The notes under the pieces were generated by a model. The model was given only the letters and a program-made list of their open reading frames with translations. It did not search any database and was not told the DNA's origin. Shown here piece by piece: positions 10,038 through 17,151 of a stretch of DNA of 20,276 nt. The stretch covers positions 482,956 to 503,231 of the forward strand of contig BLXT01001321.1 of the NCBI GenBank assembly GCA_019648995.1. Reading direction: 5' to 3'. Made by a program: the position numbers and the translations under genes. Source of the DNA: Plakobranchus ocellatus. Taxonomy: Eukaryota; Mollusca; Gastropoda; Plakobranchidae. Position 1 is the first letter of the stretch, and each line of letters opens with the position of its first letter.

Positions 10038-10846
10038 CTTTTGGGTTAATATTGCAAGAATGTTTATCTCAAGTGTTAATTTAAACTATTTAAGCAAAGA
10101 CTTAATCACTAGTTATTGTGCTTCTTCTTCAATTAAGAGTTCATAAAATAGCCTTATTTTAAAGAGGAAAACTGGTGTAGTTTCTGGCATGCCACTTTTT
10201 TTTTGGACTGGTTGTAGTATATTGAAAAACTATTGTGTTCATTTCTTTTTTGACTATGATTCTAAAAGGTTAGATTTAAATGAAAACCAAATTTTTTGGA
10301 AAAGTGTTTCTAATCATCGCTTTTAATATTTATCAATAAAATAAAATTCTTTCCTCATGCTGTTTACCTTAGATTTCATTTTGAGTTTCACAGTTTATAA
10401 GAATTAAATGTTTTGGGGCTTGCAGCCTCCCTTGCATTTCTTTCTTTCTTTTTTCATTAAAAAAAAAGACATTTATTATAAGTAGCCTTACTTAAGGCCT
10501 AGAAATAGTTATTCAGATCTAGATTTATTTAAAAAAAAAAAGTCTTTCAATTGTGATGGTGCATTTGTGACTAAGGATCTTAATTTTTCTCTTTTCCATA
10601 TTTGAATATCATTAGAGTTTTGTTTTACATCTATGATTCAGTAAATAAAAATAAGAAATAATGTTGCTACTTGGCATCTTTATATCCAAACTGCAACAAA
10701 AGTTTTGTGATCCTTGTAAATGTTTCTTCTTCTTTTCTCTAATTCATCTTTAGCCACAGATTCAGAGAGCTGCAAGCCATCCACAAACATCCTATCCTAG
10801 GGAGGACAATGTAGACATTGTAAACCTAAGTAAGGCCATACAGTAG
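2784..10846 (+). CDS. DUF21/CNNM-type membrane protein with CBS pair (9 exons, 456 aa, spliced)
   Basis: Exons: 2784-2931, 4016-4274, 5148-5207, 5509-5716, 5922-6029, 7206-7422, 8450-8592, 8973-9107, 10754-10846. They total 1371 nt including TAG, with all introns GT-AG and all phases compatible. Domains: N-terminal tail 1-33; DUF21 membrane domain about 34-205 with the conserved blocks LMSGLTMGLLSLD (51-63), HHLLLVTLLLSNAA (92-105) and FGEVVPQ (134-140); CBS pair about 226-400 with GHSRIPVY (266-273), the TGKSHLAVV block (331-339) and VVGIITMEDVIEELLQEEI (383-401). The family (CNNM, CorC/MpfA, plant CBSDUF) is linked to Mg2+ transport or homeostasis, with CBS domains binding nucleotide; function here is inferred from family. 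Unlike animal CNNM1-4, there is no cyclic-nucleotide-binding-homology domain and no long extracellular domain, so it matches the plant-type 'DUF21 domain-containing protein At4g14240-like' group. Start choice: in-frame TAG at 2775-2777, then the first ATG, with A at -3 and G at +4. Confidence 0.93.
2932..4015 (+). other. Intron 1 (1084 bp, phase 1)
   Basis: GTAGGC...AAAG. AT-rich with T runs. Contains a more canonical-looking acceptor, ATACAG ending at 3936; its use would put TAA in frame almost at once (G+AT, TAT, ATA, TAA), so 4016 must be the productive site. Confidence 0.85.
4016..4274 (+). CDS. Exon 2: core of DUF21 domain (residues 50-136)
   Basis: Begins after AAAG at 4015; the first two bases complete Gly50. 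Carries the family signatures SGLTMGLLSLD (53-63), the basic GGTPRERKYA segment, HHLLLVTLLLSNAAAVEAMPIFLD (TM2, about 92-115) and the hydrophobic segment NPVIAIIVSVTAVLIFGE (TM3, about 119-136). The open frame continues upstream to an ATG at 3949, but the phase left by exon 1 and family homology put the true exon start at 4016. That upstream reading is intron. The donor is GTGAGT at 4275, phase 2. Confidence 0.92.
4275..5147 (+). other. Intron 2 (873 bp, phase 2)
   Basis: GTGAGT...TGAG. AT-rich, with several A and T runs (4930-4942, 4977-4999). The acceptor has G at -3. Nothing else recognised. Confidence 0.85.
5148..5207 (+). CDS. Exon 3: VVPQ loop of DUF21 (residues 136-155 + 2 nt)
   Basis: A 60-nt exon. 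Its first G completes Glu136, giving FGEVVPQAVCTRYGLAIGA, which corresponds to the highly conserved FGEIIPQ motif of DUF21 proteins. The acceptor ends TGAG at 5147, with an unusual G at -3 but a good pyrimidine tract (CTTTTTTTTCCCTTTTTC). The donor is GTGAGT at 5208. It is too short to find as an ORF and rests on frame plus homology. Confidence 0.9.
5208..5508 (+). other. Intron 3 (301 bp, phase 2)
   Basis: GTGAGT...CCAG, with a long TTCTTCTTC-type pyrimidine stretch. An open frame across most of it (5224-5472) has the T/C-rich, Phe/Ser/Leu-heavy look of intron translation and is not called. Confidence 0.88.
5509..5716 (+). CDS. Exon 4: last TM segment and linker into the CBS module (residues 156-225)
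   Basis: The acceptor TTCACCAG ends at 5508; one base completes Pro156. Encodes LVYFMMGAFFIVAYPFSKLLDWFLG (TM, about 157-181), then FYRRGQLKALIDIHGEE, the conserved amphipathic helix linking the membrane domain to the CBS pair, then the acidic LSKDEVLIIK stretch that starts the CBS part. The donor is GTAGGC at 5717, phase 0. Confidence 0.93.
5717..5921 (+). other. Intron 4 (205 bp, phase 0)
   Basis: GTAGGC...ACAG, with a strong pyrimidine tract (TTTTTTCTCTCTACTG). The shortest intron of the gene. Confidence 0.9.
5922..6029 (+). CDS. Exon 5: start of CBS1 (residues 226-261)
   Basis: A 108-nt phase 0-0 exon after a strong pyrimidine tract and TTACAG. Encodes GCLDMKSKQAKDAMLDIDKT and LSVNAQLDNETMTH, matching the 'K.V.DVMTP....L....LDE.TM' part of family CBS1. 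The donor GTAAGT at 6030 is near consensus. Skipping it would keep the frame, so an isoform lacking part of CBS1 is possible. Confidence 0.92.
6030..7205 (+). other. Intron 5 (1176 bp, phase 0)
   Basis: GTAAGT...ACAG. AT-rich, with a T run at about 6338-6349 and an A9-T9 block at 6394-6411 that is self-complementary. No coding or RNA signal recognised. Confidence 0.88.
7206..7422 (+). CDS. Exon 6: end of CBS1 and start of CBS2 (residues 262-333 + 1 nt)
   Basis: The acceptor TTTTACAG ends at 7205. Encodes IIQNGHSRIPVYDLDRTNIVGCLLTKTLIKL, where GHSRIPVY is the hallmark CBS1 strand-helix motif of CNNM/CorC proteins. It then encodes PVSSLIRDGRYGRPPLFIY and LFDLLNTFQTGK, the linker and first half of CBS2. 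The donor is GTGAGT at 7423, phase 1. Codons after 7422 are intron read-through although the frame stays open to 7538. Confidence 0.95.
7423..8449 (+). other. Intron 6 (1027 bp, phase 1)
   Basis: GTGAGT...GAAG. Contains a small patch of TAGATATCTA and CTAGAT words (7708-7740, 7870-7890), echoing the upstream GATCTA array. The acceptor follows a T9 run but has A at -3. Confidence 0.88.
8450..8592 (+). CDS. Exon 7: CBS2 strand plus acidic dileucine insertion (residues 334-381)
   Basis: The acceptor TTTTTGAAG ends at 8449; two bases complete Ser334. Begins SHLAVVRQGK, completing the conserved TGKSHLAVV strand, then an acidic, Ser-rich, low-complexity loop (about 343-381) with DDVKLL (344-349) and DSAPLL (357-362). 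The loop interrupts CBS2 before its last half, as is usual for the family. The donor is GTTAGT at 8593, a weaker site, phase 0. Confidence 0.92.
8593..8972 (+). other. Intron 7 (380 bp, phase 0)
   Basis: GTTAGT...CCAG. AT-rich, with a T12 run just after the donor region (about 8627-8638). Nothing else recognised. Confidence 0.88.
8973..9107 (+). CDS. Exon 8: end of CBS2 with EDVIEELLQEEI signature (residues 382-426)
   Basis: The acceptor TTAACCCAG ends at 8972. Encodes TVVGIITMEDVIEELLQEEI and EDESD, which is the most diagnostic C-terminal CBS2 motif of CNNM/CorC proteins ('G.VT.EDV.EE..GEEI.DE.D'). A Gln/Ser/basic stretch (ITQQISQKI, MARHRKSQ) follows. The donor is GTAAAT at 9108, phase 0. 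Confidence 0.95.
9794..9837. repeat. 22-bp tandem duplication (AAAAGTCACTCTT...)
   Basis: AAAAGTCACTCTTGTAATAA (9794 on) is followed directly by AAAAGTCACTCTTACAATAA (9816 on). The two 22-nt units differ mainly at GT/AC in the middle. Confidence 0.8.
10001..10034. repeat. (AT)17 microsatellite
   Basis: A perfect 34-nt AT dinucleotide tract in intron 8, self-complementary and likely polymorphic. Confidence 0.97.
10754..10846 (+). CDS. Exon 9: short C-terminal tail and stop (residues 427-456)
   Basis: The acceptor CATCTTTAG ends at 10753. Encodes a 30-residue polar tail with no recognisable domain, ending NLSKAIQ before TAG at 10844-10846. The protein stops soon after CBS2, as in plant-type members. 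This exon is less certain than the others because the tail is not conserved; support comes from the matching phase, the acceptor with its pyrimidine-rich lead, and an acceptable protein length. A GTAAGG inside it (10830) could act as an alternative donor. Confidence 0.72.
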   Translation, partial: PQIQRAASHPQTSYPREDNVDIVNLSKAIQ

Positions 10847-12000
10847 CAAACTTGGGCGAAACATTATTCTCCCACATTGTGGAGATAGGAAATGAGATTA
10901 AACTTTTTTCATAAAAAAATTAATGTTATTTACTGTAGTTTTATTTAAATTCCTCACAGCTGAAAGCTTGAAACGATCTCGCTATTAATTACTATGAATC
11001 CTCAGCAGTAATATTTACTCACACATAAGATATCATATGGTTGTCCATGGGGTTGACACTTGGGCAGACATTATTATTCACCAGCATCAGTGTCTTGATG
11101 TCTAGTTCATAGTAATATTTCTGTGTAATATTATCAGAACTTTTCCGATAATTATTACTCTAAAGAAAATATATATATTTGTTTTTTTATGAAAACATTT
11201 CCCACAAAAAGAATACTCTAGAATTGCCCAGTAGTTATATTTTTTTCCTTTACTTTTGTAAAAAAAAAACATATGAAAACAAGTATGTGTATAGATTTTT
11301 TTTTAATGTTACTTTTCTTGTTTTGTTTTTTTAAATATCCAGTTTTTTTTCCCCTCTCATCATCCACAAATAATGTTGATGCTGAAACTAGCTCTGTGTT
11401 CCTGAGCACAAAATATGTTTATATAGTCTTAATACACATCTTTGAAGAGACCAAAAATTGTGAAAATATTTTTTTCAAAGCAAATTTCTGTAGTGACTTA
11501 TCGTTAGTCATTCTTTGATGATTGGAGGACAAAAGATGTTTGGAATTTTGTCCTCAATAACTTTTTGCTAAAATGTGATTGCCTTTTAAGGAAGTTCACT
11601 TGTTTTCATAGTTTCTGTATTCATTAATTATATTTTTTTTCATATATCTCCTGTTACTAGACAAAAGCAATTCTGTGTATTTTAAAATTTATCCTGAAAA
11701 AAATTTATATAGACTTTATTATTTTCCCAATTGAGGCTGAGTATGTTGTCATTACATTGTTTTTCGCACTGCTTTGTTTTCTCTAACCTTTTTGAGATTT
11801 TGACTGCAGAGATGTAATGATCATATGGAAGTAGCAAAGGTGGATTGATGAAGAAGAGATTGTAATGTTGAAAAGAAAAGGTTGAAGATCTTAACCCCCT
11901 TGTGACCTACAGTGGAAACCTCAAAAGCTGAAGTTGACTATTTGAATTTTTCATAAATTACGACCTGAGTCTTTTTTTTTCCTTTGGCTTTGCTAAGTTT
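10847..12000 (+). other. Proximal 3' flank: 3' UTR and/or intergenic DNA
   Basis: Follows the stop codon without any open frame that looks coding; frames at 11218-11518 on both strands run through A/T tracts and look random. The first poly(A) signal variant is at 10897. How far the transcript extends cannot be told from sequence. Confidence 0.6.
10897..10902 (+). promoter_or_regulatory. Possible proximal poly(A) signal ATTAAA
   Basis: ATTAAA 51 nt after the stop, followed by CTTTTTTC and GT/T-containing sequence. It would give a very short 3' UTR. Confidence 0.25.
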
Positions 12001-12534
12001 GAACTCATTAAAAAAACCAAAGAAAGTTGACTCTCATAATTCAAAGTCCACATTGCCACAAATTGCAAAAAGAACAAAAATTCTTGTCCTCTTACCACCC
12101 TGGAAATGGTGCGGATCAACAAGCTGGCATACTCCAGGAGTACCATTAGCAACAACGAGAGATGGGGAGAGGTCTAATATGGGTTAGGGGAGGGAAGTGG
12201 GGTGCAGAATGTAGGCCTAGAGTGTGCGTGAACTGCCGCACACTGCCAGTGGCTGAAAAACTTCTCTTTAATCAATCAAGTTAGATCTGGAATTGGGCAT
12301 AAAGGCAAAAATAAATTTCTTGCGAAGGCAGTTGTAAATGCTGGAAAGGGGAGATGAAGGAAGCTTGGGGTGGGACAAGGTGTGCTGTGCATGAATGGAG
12401 TGAGAAGCAATGTGCTTGGCATTTTTTTTTTCCAATTTGTTTTGATACCACTACCAATAAGTTGGGCACTTAGAGGCTTTGTAAAATGTAGCCCTAGCAC
12501 AGCATCCACTGTCTAGATCTAACATTACATCAAA
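12001..12534. other. Less AT-rich, G-rich patch in downstream DNA
   Basis: Around 12160-12400 the + strand is unusually G-rich for this window (GGGTTAGGGGAGGGAAGTGG near 12181). Both strands show small open frames (11958-12187, 12276-12509) without recognisable similarity. Could be part of a long 3' UTR or an old inserted element; unassigned. Confidence 0.4.
12310..12315 (+). promoter_or_regulatory. AATAAA, possible poly(A) signal
   Basis: The first canonical AATAAA downstream of the stop codon (about 1.46 kb after it). The hexamer is frequent by chance in AT-rich DNA and no clear GT-rich element follows. Confidence 0.2.
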
Positions 12535-15500
12535 CACACTCACACACACTCTGCACAGAATAGCAGCACCTTACACATGTATATCCGATTATCACTTGTT
12601 ACATTGCTACTCATGTAAGCTGTGGCATTGATGCATCACCTGTTTTTATAATTTGAAGTTTTGGCCCATTCCCTGGTGCTTCAAATTATGACAAGCAGAG
12701 CTCATTATGCACTTAGCAGTCCTGAAGACCTACATTAGTGATTACTAGTGTCATATAATCTCCATGCAATGCCAAATCATAGCAGCAAGCTAGCAGAGGT
12801 TTGTGGAAAAAATTGCTCAGTTGAAAAGCAGAATAAACTTCTGTCTGAAAAGGAGTTGGAGTTCTTTCATGTGAAAGATTCATTCAGGTCATGGACTAAA
12901 ATTTGTTAATTAAGAGAAAAAGCAATTAAGGAAAAGCTTTGGCTGTGATTTTAGGTATTTCTACAGATATGTGTTTCAAGTTATTTTGAATTTGCACAAT
13001 GGAATGCAGTAAATATGGATGATTTGTTTAAAATACACTTTGTTTGAATTCTGTTGAATTATCAGATTAAAGACAATTATGCTCAGATTTACAATATTGC
13101 ATGTTACTTAAGCATATCTCTATAGATTCACTGCACATTTTTGTAGTAATTTATAAGGAGTTTTTTAAACACTGGCTTTCCTGACCAAAAAAAAAAAAAT
13201 ACATGTTATTCGATTTATAGAGGATTCTATTTTTTTTTTTTCGTTTTGTGCAAGTGTTTTTAAAAACTGGTATAATTTGGAGATACAAATTTTTTTTTTT
13301 TTTTTTTTATGCTTACAGGAGGCCTTTTTTTTGTTTTAGCTCTCTTCTTATATTAGCCCTTATACTCAAGTCTCTCTTAATCTCCCAGTTCTTAAATCAA
13401 ATCCGTAAGTTTGACTTGAGCAGTTTTTGAATAAGCAGTTAGCTGTATTTATTGAGTTATGGAATTTGCATTTGCAACTGTAAAAATTGACAAAAATGTA
13501 TTGAAAAGGCACATGAGCATCTGCTCCATATTGTCAAGGTGTGGCAGTCCATTAGTTTAAGGCAAATAAGCTTTTTGTCAAGCATGCTAAGGAAATAAAT
13601 AGCATAGTGTAATTTTTTGGGGGTTTTGATGTAAACAACCACAGGAACATGGATAAATAAAAACTACAAACAATTATTTCATGTCAGGTATGTTTTAGCA
13701 GTTTCATATAGTTGCATACTTTTGGGTTGACTTCAAGCATATAAAGATGCAAAGTGCATGGAATGTGAATTTAACTAAATTTCTGTCATCATCCCAATAT
13801 AGACATTGATTTATACAAAGAGTGACAGCGAAAAAAAAAAAAATGGATGGATTGCAATTCAGAAAGCATCTCACAGAGACTAAGTGTAAATGGAAATCAG
13901 CCAGGAAAATAATTTCAGGTTAAAATGTTGAGAACTGTCACAACTACACCTTGGTCCTGTTGCATCCTATGACATTTTATGACATCCTGACACATTTATG
14001 AGCTTCTGGCCTATTGTTAAAAAATATTAATGTATTTAAGGATCAGCCTAAATGATAATGTAGATCTCTTTAATTCAGAAACTTGAGTCTTGTTGGTTTT
14101 TTTACTTTTCCTTTTGTTATTTTACTTTTCGATATATATTGGGAGTTTATTCCCCTGCCTTTCACTTTGATTCATCTGAACCTTATCAGCTTGCTGTGTA
14201 TTTGAAGAAAACATGCATACGATAGAAAAACAGGATAACTCTCATAACAAGACACACCTCAAAGTGTTTAATTTTAAATGCAGCAAGCTTCCTACCTACT
14301 GATAGTGGAACCACTTAATCGTGATTTGCTAAATCAGTTGGTAGTTTAACAAATGTAGTTCAGTTTTAGATTCATAATTTTTTTGTTGCATCTTTTTTCA
14401 GTAATTATTTCCCTTCGATGTTCCTCTGCACTTAATAATAATATTGTTATACTTTTATGAATTCTCACATGGAGTGTTCAAGTCTACAATTCATTTAAGT
14501 TGTAGTGAATTATTATAGCTTGAATGTCTGCAAACAAATGGAAATCGAGTTGGTCTTAAACATCTTTGACAGTTTTTCCTCATATCCCCTTCCAGATATA
14601 CTACATCTTCCTTTGAGATGCAAGCATATGTTAACATTTGCCATTTTCTCTCGCTCTTGCTCCCTCCCTCTATCTCATAGTTTTCCTACCCTTTTCTTCA
14701 AAATAGCTTTCAGAATTTTCATCTTCCCATAATTTCAGTTCTTTTAAAGATCAATAATCAATGAAAAATCTTGGAAGCTAATAGATAAGTGAAATATTTA
14801 TCAATATACACATGTAGCTTTTAAAATCCTGCTTTTGTCACATTGACATTTAATTCTTTGCCTTTACTTTCACGATTAATTTTTCGTCTCTGAATATGTA
14901 TGTGTGAATAGGCAAGATATAAAAAAAGACAATTATTGGCATAAAACTTAACACTTTATGCACAGCAATTGCACCTTTTTTTTTTTTTACTTCATTTTTA
15001 TTTCGATTGAAATTTTGTCTCCTATAATTTTTAGGTAACTCCACAATTAATGTGTTGCTTAATTTAATAGTTCTTGCAGCAAAAGTCTAAATATAACATT
15101 TGATCTATATATAACTCTGGGACAAGATTGAGAATTTCGCATAACTTAGTTTCTTGATAATTTTTTTCAGAATTGTCTGTACAATATTGATTTCCAGGCC
15201 TTGAATTTTAGGCTAGGGAGAAAGGGCTCTTTGCAAAACTACATAAAAACATGACAAAAAGTGACTTAGATTATTGCACATAGAGGCTACATAAAATATC
15301 AGGATTTAAAAAAAAAAAAATAGAAATTGAAGAATTGAAACTTGTGGCATGAGTGAATTTCTTTTTTTTTTTTTTATGTCTCCAACCTCCAAATATAATA
15401 TATTTCCTACCTCTTGGTGTTGTGTTTGCCCTTTTTATTATTTTGCAACATTCTTATGTCTCAGTTGTAAGATTGGTATGATTAAAAGTTTTTTTGCTTT

Positions 15501-15776
15501 TTTTTTGGGAAAAAAAGTTCATTTATAATTTCATTCCTTTTGAGAGCACTCTATTTTTTTATTTGCTCTGTTAATTTTTCTTTTTTTGACTTGTATTTTT
15601 ACAGTTCTGTGAACTGCTACTGATTTAAGAAATGTACTAATGAAATGAGGACCAAATTACTGTATCAATGAAATGGATGGAATGTACTGATAGCTTGCTT
15701 TTAAAAAAATCGCTCTGTTCATTCATCATTATATGTTGATGGAATATTTACTTTTGAAGTCCTCTTATGGGTAGTT
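12535..15776. other. AT-rich downstream DNA, no gene recognised
   Basis: Contains a short CA-rich tract (12537-12551), homopolymer runs (A 13186-13199, T 13290-13308, A 13831-13843, T 14977-14989, T 15362-15375) and AATAAA words at 12832, 13594 and 13656. Open frames are short and low in complexity. No tRNA or coding exon seen. Confidence 0.5.
13594..13697 (+). promoter_or_regulatory. Candidate poly(A) region: two AATAAA with downstream GT-rich element
   Basis: AATAAA at 13594-13599 and 13656-13661. The second is followed after about 20 nt by a GT-rich stretch (TGTCAGGTATGTTTT, about 13682-13696), the usual layout of an animal cleavage/polyadenylation site. If used by the DUF21 gene, the 3' UTR would be about 2.8 kb. 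Confidence 0.3.
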
Positions 15777-16230
15777 TCCATGGTACGTATTTACGTACCG
15801 TATACGCTCCGACTTTTATCTGCACGTGTTTTGGCAAAAATCGCAGCCTATATGTTACCTGCAGCCGTTTCCATTGATGCAGTAAAATGCCGCACAGTAA
15901 AAAGCAGTGCAGAGAAATTCCCTCGCCATGCGAATTTTTACTGGAAGTACATACGTATTTCCTGCCGGGTTAAATTTTTTTGGGGTGTCAAAGTCAAAAT
16001 TTTCAAATTCTAACTTCAGATTTGGAATCAGCGGCCTCAATTTAGTTTAAAAAGATACCAAACACTTGTATATATGTGTTTTGTTTGTAAATTATTTTTT
16101 AATGCCACTGTATTCTTTTTTTTTTATTATTTAACATTTTCTTTTTTCTCTCTCTATGGGGCGCTTGATGGTGCAAGTGATATAGGTTGCGCCCTTTATG
16201 TAAGGAGCTTTTCTTGCTAATTAGTTCTCC

Positions 16231-16308
16231 GCTTGTGACACTAGTGGTTAGGATATGGTCTCACCAGAAGCCCTACTGCATGGTTTTAAAGTTGATTAAA
16301 AAAAAAAA
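16231..16308 (+). repeat. tRNA-like fragment with A-tail (decayed SINE or retroposed tRNA)
   Basis: TAGTGGTTAGGAT (16242-16254) matches the D-arm/A-box region of animal tRNAs such as tRNA-His, -Asp and -Glu (TAGTGGTTAG). A clear T arm/B box is not seen, and the segment ends in an A11 run (16298-16308), as expected of a retroposed copy. Too incomplete to be a working tRNA gene. Confidence 0.4.
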
Positions 16309-16369
16309 GCCTGATATTATTTAGTAGTAGGTCTATAAGGTTTTTTTTAAAATATGACATTTCTGTCTT

Positions 16370-16452
16370 AATAAACAAAAATGTTCTGATGTTCTTTCAT
16401 TTTTCTAAGTGCCTGACTGTTTTCGCGAGTTTTCAATTATGAGGTCAATAAA
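16370..16452 (+). promoter_or_regulatory. Candidate poly(A) region (AATAAA x2)
   Basis: AATAAA at 16370-16375, followed within 25 nt by TGTTCTGATGTTCTTTC (GT/T-rich), and a second AATAAA at 16447-16452. A plausible distal cleavage site. Confidence 0.25.
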
Positions 16453-16458
16453 CATTAT

Positions 16459-16459
<1 letters not shown>

Positions 16460-16512
<53 letters not shown>
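16460..16512. repeat. (ATC)17 trinucleotide microsatellite
   Basis: A perfect 53-nt ATC/GAT tract. On the minus strand it reads as a run of Met codons inside a spurious frame, which is not called. A short GCA/GTA tract (16579-16612) lies just downstream. Confidence 0.97.
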
Positions 16513-16578
16513 TAATATTATTATAAAAAGAAAATGAACAATAAAAAAGAAACAAATAATAATAATATAAAGCAGTAA

Positions 16579-16612
16579 TAGCAGCAGCAGCAGCAATATC
16601 AGTAGTAGTAGT
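16579..16612. repeat. Short (GCA)n and (GTA)n tracts
   Basis: AGCAGCAGCAGCAGCA followed by AGTAGTAGTAGTA, separated by ATATC. Small trinucleotide repeats related in pattern to the preceding ATC array. Confidence 0.8.
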
Positions 16613-16726
16613 ATCTCGAATTTTATGGATATTATTTAAAATTTAGTTGGATGTTTTTTTCGCGATCAAATATGATGAAGGAATGTGCTCTGTTTACTGT
16701 ATGTTCCTAAAGTTCCGATCTGTGGG

Positions 16727-16748
16727 TTTTTTTTTTTTTTTTTTTTTT
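16727..16748. repeat. Poly-T run (22 nt)
   Basis: The longest homopolymer in the window, lying inside the candidate inverted-repeat element. Could be the reverse-complement A-tail of a minus-strand retroposon, but no body is recognised. Confidence 0.85.
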
Positions 16749-17151
16749 AAATTACCGCATGGGGATGTGGAAGAGCAGAGTTCATGTTTTTTTATTGCTG
16801 CCCTGTCTCTTTGCTCTGTCTTTTGCTGAGACTGGCTTTATCTAGACCAACAAAAGGAGCGGTAACCTGAACCGAGCGACTCTTTTGACAGTGGAATAAG
16901 TTTTTAGTGCAAGTACAGCTAAAAAAACTCCCATTCCCTCCTCCCTTACTGCAATAAGCGATTGCACACTTTGTTTTTCTACCTTGACCCACATCTAGAT
17001 GACTCAAGCTATGCGGTCGCTGGTGGTTGACAATTTTACGTGCAGAGAAAACACGCATGCCGCTTATTCCATGGAAACGAAAAGACGTGCAGAAAAGACG
17101 GTGCAGACTTTTCATGTACAGTATCTGTACTGCTTTTATACGTACCATGGA

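Larger units (their letters stand above)
9108..10753 (+). other. Intron 8 (1646 bp, phase 0)
   Basis: GTAAAT...TTAG, the longest intron. Holds an A/C-rich block (9156-9196), an A16 run (9224-9239), a 22-bp tandem duplication and an AT microsatellite, listed separately. It also has several internal AATAAA words (for example near 9646 and 9813) that could allow premature polyadenylation. Confidence 0.8.
15777..17151. mobile_element. Candidate inverted-repeat element or pair of inverted MITE-like copies
   Basis: TCCATGGTACGTAT at 15777-15790 is repeated exactly in inverse orientation at 17138-17151, 14 bp perfect. Inside both ends similar words recur in the same relative order (TCTGCACGT, CGTTTCCAT, GCAGAGAAA), suggesting about 110-190 bp of diverged inverted similarity (left about 15777-15965, right about 17030-17151). 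The two ends are richer in CpG and TACGTA than surrounding DNA. The interior contains a tRNA-like fragment, an ATC microsatellite and a T22 run, but no transposase-like frame. It could be one non-autonomous element with decayed termini or two separate copies facing each other. Confidence 0.4.

Noticed and set aside
11958-12509. Cluster of small frames on both strands in the G-rich patch
   Set aside because: No recognisable protein similarity and no consistent splice sites. Less AT-rich DNA simply has fewer stop codons.
15394-15400. CTACCTC, a let-7 seed match in a possible 3' UTR
   Set aside because: A single 7-mer is expected by chance in several kb, and it is not known that this region is transcribed.
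15780-16013. 77-aa + strand frame beginning MVRIYVPYTL
   Set aside because: Its beginning is the inverted-repeat end itself, and there is no similarity to known proteins. Likely chance translation of a repeat.
16231-16308. Functional tRNA gene
   Set aside because: Only the D-arm region matches. No anticodon arm pairing and no T arm/B box were found, and an A-tail points to a retroposed remnant.
16405-16596. Minus-strand frame with a long run of Met residues
   Set aside because: A translation of the ATC/GAT microsatellite, not a gene.
16792-17148. 118-aa open frame on the minus strand, one of the longest in the window
   Set aside because: No recognisable domain. Its first codons lie inside the inverted repeat shared with the + strand frame at 15780, and composition looks random. 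No splice or start context supports it.
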